From Solirubrobacteraceae bacterium (GTDB taxonomy: Bacteria > Actinomycetota > Thermoleophilia > Solirubrobacterales > Solirubrobacteraceae): 64,000 nt of DNA. The DNA lies in contig JAGIBJ010000062.1 of NCBI GenBank assembly GCA_017744415.1, positions 62,001 to 126,000 on the forward strand, given 5' to 3'. Below the pieces are notes generated by a model that saw only the letters and a program-made list of their open reading frames with translations, was not told the origin of the DNA and ran no database searches. Positions 1 through 7,548 of this stretch are shown in pieces. The translations under genes were made by a program, and so were the position numbers. Each line of letters begins with the position of its first letter. Positions within the stretch are counted from its first letter, which is position 1.

Positions 1-1109
1 ACCGCTCGCCCGTCACCCCCGCTCTCGCCAATGGCGCAGGCGTGGCTCGCGCCGACTCGGTGGTCGCCGACTTCGACGTCTCGGCGCTCACGGGCGACTT
101 CACCTACGCCGCGACGGTGAGCTGGCGGTTCGCCTCGACCGATCCGCTCGACACGGCATTCGACCCCGCGCGGGCGGTGCTGTGCGGCTCGACCGGCGGC
201 CCGGGCTCGTCCAGCGCCGTGCCGCTGCCGGGCGCGTCGTGCCGCACCGCGACCGAGCCCGCTGCTCCCGGCGCCGGCACGATCACCGCCGGCAGCTGGA
301 CGCTCTTCACGGTGCCGACGAACCGCCTCGAACTGCACGCGCCCACGGACGCGACGCTCGGCGCGGGCGGCACGGACACCGTGGAGTTCCCCGCGACGAG
401 CCACCTCGCCAGCGCTCCGGTGCAGGTGCCGCTCCAGGCGACGACCACCATCCCTGGCGCCACGGCGAGCGCCCCCGGCCACCTCGCGCTCGGCGGCTCG
501 GCGGACGTGCCGGTCGAGGTGACCGTGCCGCCGGGCACGCCCACCGGCACCTACCTCGTGACGCTCACGGCGGGCTCGGGGTCGGGCATCCGGACGGCCC
601 AGACCGCGGCGATCGTCGTCGAGGGCGACCCCGGCCCGCCAGCGGCAACCGCGACGCCGGCGATCACCGCGACACCGGTAGCGACCGTCGCCCCGACCAC
701 CACGGCAGGGTCGGCGACCTCCTCGGTCCCGGCGCCGACGACACCGCCGGCGGATCCGCAGCGCGCGGTCGAGGCCTCCGCCAGCGACGTCGTCACGATC
801 GTGCAGGGCAAGAAGAAGACGGGTCAGCTGCGCAAGGGCGCGGCGACCGTGCCGGTGAGCGTGAGCGGGCCGGGCACGGTGCGCCTCACGATCCACGGCC
901 GCTCGAGCCGCGGGAAGAAGTTCCCCGTCTGGGCGGTAGGCGAGACCTACGCCAGAGCGGCGGGCAGCGTCGACGTCACGATCAAGCCGACGAAACTCGG
1001 CCGGGCGCTCCTGAAGGGCGATGAGCCCGTGAAGGCAACGCTCGTGGTGCGGTTCTTCGGGGCCGGCAGCAAGTACGTCGCGCCGGGCCAGCCGATCACC
1101 CTCGGCTGA
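1..1109 (+). CDS. C-terminal part of a secreted Ig-like/Thr-Pro-linker protein (5' end outside window)
   Basis: The frame is open to the left edge of the window (codons run from base 3), so this is the 3' part of a longer gene; a GTG at 42 is only an internal candidate start. The visible ~369 residues begin with beta-rich extracellular-type sequence. A Thr/Ala/Pro linker follows (about residues 215-255 of the visible part, e.g. ATPAITATPVATVAPTTT), and then a compact C-terminal module of about 85 residues containing GPGTVRLTIHG and VTIKPTKLGRALLKG. That module resembles the C-termini of the secreted proteins at 31686-33689 and 46233-50147. No enzyme motif is visible. I infer a cell-surface or exported structural protein. 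Its stop is followed by a GC-rich stem-loop and then the convergent lipoprotein gene. Confidence 0.75.
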   Translation, partial: RSPVTPALANGAGVARADSVVADFDVSALTGDFTYAATVSWRFASTDPLDTAFDPARAVLCGSTGGPGSSSAVPLPGASCRTATEPAAPGAGTITAGSWTLFTVPTNRLELHAPTDATLGAGGTDTVEFPATSHLASAPVQVPLQATTTIPGATASAPGHLALGGSADVPVEVTVPPGTPTGTYLVTLTAGSGSGIRTAQTAAIVVEGDPGPPAATATPAITATPVATVAPTTTAGSATSSVPAPTTPPADPQRAVEASASDVVTIVQGKKKTGQLRKGAATVPVSVSGPGTVRLTIHGRSSRGKKFPVWAVGETYARAAGSVDVTIKPTKLGRALLKGDEPVKATLVVRFFGAGSKYVAPGQPITLG

Positions 1110-1123
1110 GTTCGGCGCTGAGT

Positions 1124-1148
1124 CGGCCGGCCCCGGTGGAGCCGGCCG
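1124..1148. terminator. Stem-loop between convergent genes
   Basis: Eight-base perfect arms CGGCCGGC (1124-1131) and GCCGGCCG (1141-1148) enclose a 9-nt loop. The element sits between the stop at 1109 and the convergent stop at 1160, a natural place for a bidirectional terminator. There is no U-tract, as is common in high-GC actinobacteria, so the role is inferred from position and structure. Confidence 0.45.
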
Positions 1149-1159
1149 GCGCGCGCTGG

Positions 1160-1561
1160 CTACGGGGCGGTCTGGCCCGAGCCGGCGGTGTAGGCCTTCA
1201 CGAAGGCCTTCTTGAACTGCTCGACCGACTCGTCGCCGCTGAGCGCGGTGATGGCCTTGGCGGCGGTGATCGACGCCTCGGCGAGTTCCTCGGGGTGATT
1301 CTCGGCGGTCTCGAGGTGGTCCTCGAGCTTCTCGTCGATCTCGCGGAGCTGCGTGATCGTCTCGTCCGGGAGCTTGCCCTCGGCACCGTCGATGGCCGCG
1401 CGGATACCTTCAAGGCGTTCGTTGGCGATCTTCTTGGCGGTGGTCGCCTGGAGCGCGCCGACGCCGTAGCCGATGTCCTTGCCGGCCGTCTCCTCGGAGC
1501 CGCAGCCGGCCACGCCGATGGCTGCCGCAGCGAGCGTCGCGATCATGAACTGGCGCTTCAC
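1160..1561 (-). CDS. Small predicted lipoprotein
   Basis: This encodes 133 aa starting at GTG 1561. The start is chosen because AGAGGAA lies six bases upstream and the signal peptide begins at once (KRQFMIATLAAAAIGVAGC). VAGC is a lipobox, so Cys is probably lipidated at about residue 19 and the protein is anchored to the outer face of the membrane. The mature part is mostly charged helix (EKLEDHLETAENHPEELAEA), probably a coiled or helical bundle. I do not recognise a family. The reading frame extends upstream to 1654, but that extension would bury the signal peptide and is rejected. Confidence 0.75.
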   Translation of the reverse strand: MKRQFMIATLAAAAIGVAGCGSEETAGKDIGYGVGALQATTAKKIANERLEGIRAAIDGAEGKLPDETITQLREIDEKLEDHLETAENHPEELAEASITAAKAITALSGDESVEQFKKAFVKAYTAGSGQTAP

Positions 1562-1707
1562 GTGGGTTCCTCTGGGTGTGGGTCGTGCGCCGCGCGGTGG
1601 TCGATCGGGCGCCTGATCGTGCAAGAGACCGGGCGCCATGGCGCCGCGCGTCACGCCTCGGCAGGCTACCGATGGGCGTGACGCGCGGGCGGGCCGACTG
1701 GTGAGGG

Positions 1708-3333
1708 CTACACCAGCATGGCCTGCGTGGTCGCTCCTGGAGCGACCATCGGGAGCACCTCGGCGGCCTCCGGGATGGGCACGTGGAGCAGCGCCGGGCC
1801 GTCAGTTGCGAGCAGCTCCTCGACGGTCGTGGCGACCTGGATCCCGCAGGCGCGCGCGAGCAACGCCCAGTCGGGGCCGTCGCCCAGATCGGCAGCGAAC
1901 GCGCCGCCGAGGAAGCGATCCTGCTGCGCGCGCACCATGCCGAGGCAGGCGTTGTCGAGCAGGACGACCTTGATCGGCAGCCGCTCGGCACGGGCGGTGA
2001 CGAGCTCCTGCAGATGCATCAGCAGCGAGCCGTCGCCGGTGACGCACACCACCTCGCGGCCCGGTGCCGCCGCCTTGGCCCCGAGGGCAGCGGGCACGCC
2101 GAAGCCCATGGTGCCGGCACCGCCGCTGGTGATCCAGCCGCGGCCCGCGCCGAGGTCGAGCCGGTGCGCAGCCCACATCTGATGCAGGCCGACGTCGGTG
2201 GTGACGATGGCATCGGCTGGCAACGCAGCCGCGAGCGCGTCGAGCGCGGCTTCGCCCTCGTGCTGAGCCGGAGGCCGCACCGGATGGTCACGGCGCTGGT
2301 CGTCGATCTCTTGCCACCACGCGGCCCGAGCCGGCTTGGGGCTGCTCGTCGCCACCGCCTCGCGGATCGCCTCGATCGCGAGGCCGGCGTCGGCGCAGAT
2401 CGCCACGTCGGGCCGCACGAGCTTGCCGAGCTCGCGGCGGTCGAAGTCGACGTGGATCACCTGCGCGCCCGCGGCGAAGCCGTCGAGGTTGCCGGTGAGC
2501 CGGTCGTCGAATCGCGCGCCGATCGCGAGGATCACGTCGGCGCGGTGCAGGGCCCAGTTCGCGGCCTGCGTGCCGTACACCCCCGCCATTCCGAGCCAGC
2601 CGCGCCCGCCACCGAGTTCCTGCCCGTGCAGGGTGGTGACGTACGGCGCGTCGAGCGCCTCGGCCAAGCCGCGCAGATCGCGGTGCGCGCCGGCTCGGAC
2701 GACTCCGCCGCCGGCGAGGATCACCGGTCGCTGGGCGCCGGCCAGCACATTGCCCGCCTCGGCGATGCGCGTGGCATCCGGTGCGGGTGGCATGAGCGGC
2801 CGCGGCGGCCGGTAGTCGACGATGCCATGCGGCGGCGCCTGCGCCTTCGCCACGTCGACCGGGATCTCGAGCAGCACCGGACCGGGCCGCCCCGATCCCG
2901 CCAGCTCGTACGCCGAGTGGAAGGCGGCAGCGAGATCATCGCCGTGGCCCGCGCACGCGGAGTGCTTGACGACCGGGATCGACATCGTCGTCACGTCGGT
3001 CTCCTGGAACGCCATCGTGCCGCGCAAGTGGGTGGCCACCTGCCCGCAGAGGAAGACGACGGGGACGGAATCCATCCACGCGTCGGCGACAGCCGTGAGG
3101 AGATTCACGGCGCCGGGGCCGGAGGTGGCGATGGCAACGCCGGGTCGACCCGTCGCCCTTGCCCACCCTTCCGCGGCATGGCCGGCCGCCGCCTCATGGC
3201 GACAGAGCACGTGCCGGATGCCGGAGGTGGCGAGGGCGTCGTAGAGGGGCAGGGCCGCGCCGCCGGGGATCCCGAAGACGGTGTCGACGCCGTGCGCCTC
3301 GATCGCGCGGATCAGGGCATCTGCATTGCGCAT
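1708..3333 (-). CDS. ilvB: Acetolactate synthase large-subunit-like TPP enzyme
   Basis: This 541-aa protein belongs to the thiamine-diphosphate-dependent acetohydroxyacid synthase family, which condenses pyruvate with pyruvate or 2-oxobutyrate at the start of branched-chain amino acid synthesis. The N-terminal Pyr domain has the expected FGIPGGAALPLYDAL, the catalytic Glu at about residue 47 (CRHEAAAGHAAEG) and GTMAFQETD. The C-terminal PP domain carries the TPP/Mg motif GDGS...N at about residues 430-460. ATG 3333 has AGGGGA seven bases upstream and matches the usual family N-terminus. It is slightly shorter than most IlvB proteins (roughly 560-600 aa), and no small regulatory subunit (ilvN) lies beside it. 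It could therefore be a catabolic acetolactate synthase or a related TPP carboligase rather than the anabolic enzyme. A possible BCAA-rich leader peptide overlaps its start. Confidence 0.82.
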   Translation of the reverse strand: MRNADALIRAIEAHGVDTVFGIPGGAALPLYDALATSGIRHVLCRHEAAAGHAAEGWARATGRPGVAIATSGPGAVNLLTAVADAWMDSVPVVFLCGQVATHLRGTMAFQETDVTTMSIPVVKHSACAGHGDDLAAAFHSAYELAGSGRPGPVLLEIPVDVAKAQAPPHGIVDYRPPRPLMPPAPDATRIAEAGNVLAGAQRPVILAGGGVVRAGAHRDLRGLAEALDAPYVTTLHGQELGGGRGWLGMAGVYGTQAANWALHRADVILAIGARFDDRLTGNLDGFAAGAQVIHVDFDRRELGKLVRPDVAICADAGLAIEAIREAVATSSPKPARAAWWQEIDDQRRDHPVRPPAQHEGEAALDALAAALPADAIVTTDVGLHQMWAAHRLDLGAGRGWITSGGAGTMGFGVPAALGAKAAAPGREVVCVTGDGSLLMHLQELVTARAERLPIKVVLLDNACLGMVRAQQDRFLGGAFAADLGDGPDWALLARACGIQVATTVEELLATDGPALLHVPIPEAAEVLPMVAPGATTQAMLV

Positions 3334-3407
3334 GCTCGTTCCCCTTGCCAGGCGCCATCACGGACGGTGGAAAGAAGGACGGGTACGACGAGAATGAGCG
3401 AGCGCAT
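3312..3407 (-). CDS. Putative Leu/Val/Ile-rich leader peptide overlapping ilvB-like start
   Basis: A 31-codon ORF starts at ATG 3407, seven bases after a GGAG motif, and ends at TGA 3312-3314, about 20 nt inside the downstream TPP-enzyme gene in another frame. Residues 4-12 read LILVVPVLL: eight of nine are branched-chain amino acids, exactly those whose pathway the next gene may serve. BCAA-rich leader peptides controlling ilvB operons are known in actinobacteria such as Corynebacterium. This one overlaps the structural gene instead of preceding a terminator. If real, it would more likely act by translational coupling or by unmasking the ilvB ribosome-binding site at about 3340-3346. It could be a chance hydrophobic ORF. 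Confidence 0.4.
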   Translation of the reverse strand: MRSLILVVPVLLSTVRDGAWQGERACAMQMP

Positions 3408-3784
3408 TGGAGAACTCCAACGTGGTTGAGGCGCGGGGGCCGGGTTCGAGAGGAACTGCCGCGCTATGAGCGCGGAAGTACGAGCACGACGAGGCCGACG
3501 CGCGAAATGCGAATCATGTCGGCCAAGGTCTGCACGGAATTCAGAGTAGCGCCGCGTGGCGGCTGTGGCCAGTCGGTGATGGCCGGACGTGACACGAAAC
3601 CCGTCAAGACGACCGGTTTGATGGCAGCGCTGGCGCTGGGCTACCTTCAGGCAATGGCAACGCCGGACCGCCGCCTCCCTCGACCGGCGCGGCTCTCGTC
3701 GACGAAATCCTCCGTGAGCGCGTCCCAGTTGCGGGCGTCGACTTCGCGGAGTTGATCCGGGCCGAGCGCCCCTCCTGCTAGCGC
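3408..3784. other. Intergenic region, no gene seen
   Basis: This 377-base gap lies between the leader-peptide start and the stop of the next minus-strand gene. It is slightly less GC-rich than its surroundings. No ORF with family-like sequence and a start signal is visible on either strand. It presumably holds the promoter and 5' leader of the ilvB-like gene. Confidence 0.5.
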
Positions 3785-5863
3785 TCAGCCGGCGGTGGAG
3801 CCTTCGCCGATGCTCAGCTCGCGCGTGAGGCGGCTGACGCCGCGCACCGAGCCGACGATCGAGAGGTAGCGCGTGCCCGCGGGGGCGCGGCCGGTGACTT
3901 TGGTGGTGGTGAGGCGCACGTCGGCGCGGGTCGGCACGCCGGTGAAGGTGACGACCATGTGCGCGCCAGCGGTCGTGGTGACGTCGATCCTCAGTGGGCC
4001 GGAGGTGCGCTTCCACTGACCCCCGCTCGCCGTCGCACCCGCGAGGGGCGTGACGACCGAGTCGGCGCCCCAGAACGGGAACCGCAGCACGAAGCGCGTC
4101 GCCTTGCCGGCCGGGCGCAGGCGGTAGGACGTGGTGATGCGATCGGCGGTGAACCGGTGGCTCACGGTGATGCGTGGCCCCGTCTCGGCGGTGCGGCCTG
4201 AGGCAGCGTAGGACGGGTAGCGGCTGCTGCGGTTCACGCGCTGCGGGGCAACACCCATGCCTGAGGTGAGCGGGAGGCCGTGGTTGCGGCCCGGCTGGGT
4301 GTCGGCCAGCACCCGCGTCGCGCCTTTGAGGAGGCGGAGGCCCGGGGCGGGGCCGACGAATGCGTCGGCCATGAGCACGGTGAGCGGGCGCTGGCGGCCG
4401 TCGAAGAGGCGGGTCGGCTCCAGGCCACCCTCCTCGGTGGTGCCAGAGCGCAGGATCGCCGTGTTGTAGGCGGCGGTGGTGATCGCGAGGCGACCGGCGA
4501 CGCTGTCATGGCTCGCGAGCAGTCGGGGCCGCAGCGGCGAGACGTCGGAGAGCAGGTCGCGGCGCTCGAGCTCGGCGATCGCGAAGCGCAGCGGGGCGGT
4601 GGCATCGTTGTTGGTCGCGCTCGGGAAGCCGTTGATCGCGCCGAAGCTCGTCGGCCCGGGCAGCGCGCCGGTGCCGTTCCAGGCGGTGCGCGCGAAGAGC
4701 TCCACGCCGCGCGCAGCGGTGGCCCGAGCGATGCCGCGAGTGGTGGCGTCGCCGCCGATCGCACCGCTCCGCGAGCCGCGGATCAGGCCGTCGAGCGCGA
4801 AGCCCCAGTACTGGCGCAGGTGCTTTCGGCGGGCCGCGAGGCCGGAATCCCAGTTGAGGTAGCCGGCCTCGGTCCAGGTGCCGATCACCACCTGCCGGCT
4901 CCAGCGCGAGAGCCGGCCGATCGCCCAACCCGGGATGCGGGGCATGCCACCGGCCCGGGCCACGCCGTACCACCCGAGCGCCGTGCGCACGAGGTTCGCG
5001 TACTCGCCCGTGCCCGTGCGATTCACGTTCGCGTCGCCCGGCGCCGGCAGCCAGTAGTGGAAGGCCCCGCCGGGCGTGGTGCTCGTGGTGCCGTACTTCA
5101 CCGGCGCCTTGGTCATCGAGCGCGCGAACCAGATGAGCTGGTGGCGGTAGGCCATGAGCGAGGCCTTGCGACGATTCACCTGCCAGTCGGCCATGAGCAC
5201 GTCGGCGTTCCAGTTGATCTGATTCTCTGCGCGACGGCCCTTGCGGTAGAAGCTGCCGCCGGCGACGGCCCGAACAGCCCGCTGGATCAGCGCGCGGTGC
5301 GCGGCGTCGAGGCCGAGCGCGTCGCGGGCATCCCAGGCGTCGGCCAGGGCGCGAGCGACGATCGCATCAGCGGACGGGTGCAGCGGCGCTCGCGCGGGAT
5401 CCTCGAAGTAGGCGCCCGCGAAGGCCGGGGTGTGCGGGAACACCGCTGAGCTGCGCTTGAGCTTGGTGCGCCACACCAGCACCGGTGGCTGCGTCAGGAG
5501 CTCGACAAGCCGCCGCGCGTTCTCGTCGTTGCGCGCGGCGCCACCGGTGTAGCCCTCGCGCGCCGCGTGCGCGAAGAGCTCGAGCATCATCGCGTTGGTG
5601 CGGATCGCGATGCCGGTCTGGCCGTCGTACGCCCCGAGCTTGGGGCGCCAGTCGATGAGCAGGCGATCGGCGATGCCATCGGCCAGCTGCCACTCGCCCA
5701 CGCCGTCGTCGGCAGCCTGGGCGCGGGTGCCGTCGAGGCCGTAGGTGGAGGACGCCGGGGCGCCGGGGGCATCCGCCGGGACCGCTGCGTCGCTGACTCC
5801 CGGGACGGCCGAGAGGGCGAGCGCACCGAGCAGCGCGAGGCGGGCCAGGGACGGGCGCAGCAC
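3785..5863 (-). CDS. Large secreted protein of unknown function, possible alpha/alpha-toroid type
   Basis: Start GTG 5863 gives 692 aa and is the only in-frame start between the signal peptide and the upstream gene's stop. The signal peptide is LRPSLARLALLGALALSAVPG, with cleavage likely near VSDA. The first ~500 residues look helical and aromatic, with NQINWNADVLMADWQVN and AGYLNWDSGLAARRKHLRQYW. The last ~180 residues look beta-rich (ITVSHRFTADRITTSYRLRP, RFVLRFPFWG). A helical toroid followed by a beta-sandwich recalls polysaccharide lyases and heparinase-type enzymes, but I cannot see a defined catalytic motif, so no function is assigned. The long upstream extension of the frame to 6073 overlaps the next gene and is rejected. 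Confidence 0.65.
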   Translation of the reverse strand: MLRPSLARLALLGALALSAVPGVSDAAVPADAPGAPASSTYGLDGTRAQAADDGVGEWQLADGIADRLLIDWRPKLGAYDGQTGIAIRTNAMMLELFAHAAREGYTGGAARNDENARRLVELLTQPPVLVWRTKLKRSSAVFPHTPAFAGAYFEDPARAPLHPSADAIVARALADAWDARDALGLDAAHRALIQRAVRAVAGGSFYRKGRRAENQINWNADVLMADWQVNRRKASLMAYRHQLIWFARSMTKAPVKYGTTSTTPGGAFHYWLPAPGDANVNRTGTGEYANLVRTALGWYGVARAGGMPRIPGWAIGRLSRWSRQVVIGTWTEAGYLNWDSGLAARRKHLRQYWGFALDGLIRGSRSGAIGGDATTRGIARATAARGVELFARTAWNGTGALPGPTSFGAINGFPSATNNDATAPLRFAIAELERRDLLSDVSPLRPRLLASHDSVAGRLAITTAAYNTAILRSGTTEEGGLEPTRLFDGRQRPLTVLMADAFVGPAPGLRLLKGATRVLADTQPGRNHGLPLTSGMGVAPQRVNRSSRYPSYAASGRTAETGPRITVSHRFTADRITTSYRLRPAGKATRFVLRFPFWGADSVVTPLAGATASGGQWKRTSGPLRIDVTTTAGAHMVVTFTGVPTRADVRLTTTKVTGRAPAGTRYLSIVGSVRGVSRLTRELSIGEGSTAG

Positions 5864-5966
5864 GAGCGCGGACGATACGCGGAGCGGCCCGCTCCGCGCC
5901 GCGGTGGGGCGGGCGTGACGCGTACTGCAGTGGGACGAACGGCGCTCCGCGTGACAGCAGCGCGGC

Positions 5967-6431
5967 TCAGTCCAACAGCCAGTGGTCGCTGGCCCACTGC
6001 AGCGCGTGCACGCATGCGGCAAGGCGCTCAGGTGGACCGCTGCCACTTTCCAACGACCCCTTCGCGTCGCCACGCCTCGCCTCCCAACAGTCGTTGCCGC
6101 GGTCGGCGGCCGCGTACTTCACGTCCATGAAGTTGCCGCTGTAGTCCCAGACCTGCACGGTGCACGTCCACCGTCGAACCGACGAATCGTCGCCGTCCGC
6201 CTCGCAGTGCGCGGCGCCGATCACCTCATCCGCCATCGAGACGCTCAGCGTCGCCGTCGTCAGGTCGCCATGGGCCTTGTTCGTCAGGTAGGCGACGGTG
6301 AGCACGCCGCCGATGGCCGCCGCGATCAGGAGCCCCATCACCACGCCGATCCCCACCGCGATCCGGTCACCGAGCGACCGGTGGCGTTTGGTGGGCGTCG
6401 CGAAGGGCGGGCTGAACATCGGGTTGCTCAC
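5967..6431 (-). CDS. Single-pass membrane protein, unknown
   Basis: This 154-aa protein starts at GTG 6431 (ATG 6419 is an alternative). A short basic cytoplasmic N-terminus (residues 1-25) precedes one membrane helix at about 26-48 (VGIGVVMGLLIAAAIGGVLTV). The remaining ~100 residues are extracytoplasmic, with three cysteines (AAHCEADG, RWTCTVQVWDYSG, NDCWEAR) that could form disulphides. No family is recognised. It lies 103 nt upstream of the secreted 692-aa gene on the same strand and may be co-transcribed with it. Confidence 0.6.
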   Translation of the reverse strand: MSNPMFSPPFATPTKRHRSLGDRIAVGIGVVMGLLIAAAIGGVLTVAYLTNKAHGDLTTATLSVSMADEVIGAAHCEADGDDSSVRRWTCTVQVWDYSGNFMDVKYAAADRGNDCWEARRGDAKGSLESGSGPPERLAACVHALQWASDHWLLD

Positions 6432-6571
6432 GGTGCACTTCTACACGGAACGCATCGACTCGCAGGCTGGTCCCTCCGTCCAGGTTGCGCGCCCGGAACC
6501 TGAGAGCTTGCTGGGAATGGGCGTCGAACCGGGGGTCCGGTCCGGTTGCGCGCACTACCGTCGTTGGAACG

Positions 6572-6889
6572 ATGGACGCAAGCCGCGGGAGCATCACCGT
6601 CACGGCCCTGATGGGCACGGGCGCCGTGACCTTGGGGGTCGCGTTGTTCGGGCTCGCGGGCGTGGGCAGCGACCTGCGCGCCGCCGATGCCGCCAACCGG
6701 TCGACCCCCGCGATCACCACGCAGGACCTGAGCGACAGCCTCCGCGAGGAGCGCCGCTCGCCGAAGTGGGACGGCCACAGCGACTGCCCGCCCGCCAGCG
6801 GCGACGATGCCGCCACCGGCACGACGCCGGAGCGCTCGCCGCAGCCCGTCCCCACGAGCGGCGCGAGCGCCGCGTCGAAGGAGATCTAA
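6572..6889 (+). CDS. Small membrane-anchored protein preceding a two-component system
   Basis: This 105-aa protein has one hydrophobic segment at about residues 9-31 (VTALMGTGAVTLGVALFGLAG) and a Ser/Pro/Thr-rich, probably extracytoplasmic tail with a single Cys (HSDCPPASGDD). It ends two bases before the response-regulator start, and the regulator's Shine-Dalgarno (AAGGAG) lies inside its last codons, so the two are translationally coupled. Start ATG 6572 follows a TACCGT hexamer (6555-6560). No family is recognised. Its position suggests an accessory of the downstream sensor system, which is inference. Confidence 0.55.
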   Translation: MDASRGSITVTALMGTGAVTLGVALFGLAGVGSDLRAADAANRSTPAITTQDLSDSLREERRSPKWDGHSDCPPASGDDAATGTTPERSPQPVPTSGASAASKEI

Positions 6890-6891
6890 CC

Positions 6892-7548
6892 GTGCGGGTG
6901 CTCGTCGTCGAAGACCAACCGCGCGTCTGCGAGGCCGTGGCCCGCGGGCTGCGCCGCACCGGCGCGGCCGTCGACACGGCCCTCGACGGTGAGGACGGCC
7001 TCTTCAAGGCACGCGTGAACCCGTACGACGTGGTGGTGCTCGACCGCGACCTGCCCCGGCTGCACGGCGACGACGTGTGCCGCACGCTCAACGCCGAGCA
7101 GCCCGACAGCAAGATCCTCATGCTCACCGCCGCGCGCGGCGTCGATGATCTCGTCGAGGGCCTCGCGATCGGCGCCGACGACTACCTCGCCAAGCCGTTC
7201 CGCTTCGAGGAGCTCGTCGCCCGCGTGGGCGCGCTGGCGCGCCGCTCCGGCGAGGCGAAGCAGTCGGTGCTGGCCCGCGGCGACCTCGAGCTCGACCCGG
7301 CCCGCCGCACCGCGACTCGTGCCGGCCGCGATCTCGAGCTCTCGCCGAAGGAGTTCGGCGTGCTCCAGGAGCTGCTCGGCGCCGACGGTGCCGTCGTCTC
7401 GAGCGAGACGCTGCTCGAGCGCGTGTGGGACGAGAACGCCGATCCGTTCACCAACACGGTGCGGATGGTGCTCGTCACGCTGCGCCGCAAGCTCGGCGAT
7501 CCGTCGCCGATCCAAACCGTTCGCGGGGCCGGCTACCGGATTCCCTGA
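6892..7548 (+). CDS. OmpR/PhoB-family response regulator
   Basis: This 218-aa protein has a receiver domain at about 1-115 and a winged-helix DNA-binding domain at about 125-217. The acidic pocket begins VVEDQ, the phosphoacceptor Asp is at about 51 (VVLDRDLPRLHGDD), and the conserved Thr/Lys regions are MLTAARG and DYLAKPF. The output domain shows ELSPKEFGVLQELL and VRGAGYRIP, typical of this family. GTG 6892 is supported by AAGGAGA seven bases upstream. Its stop overlaps the start of the sensor kinase (TGATG), so the pair form one operon with the 105-aa membrane protein in front. Confidence 0.93.
   Translation: MRVLVVEDQPRVCEAVARGLRRTGAAVDTALDGEDGLFKARVNPYDVVVLDRDLPRLHGDDVCRTLNAEQPDSKILMLTAARGVDDLVEGLAIGADDYLAKPFRFEELVARVGALARRSGEAKQSVLARGDLELDPARRTATRAGRDLELSPKEFGVLQELLGADGAVVSSETLLERVWDENADPFTNTVRMVLVTLRRKLGDPSPIQTVRGAGYRIP

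Noticed and set aside
1783-3429. 548-aa plus-strand ORF
   Set aside because: It is antisense to the TPP enzyme and carries no domain or start signal.
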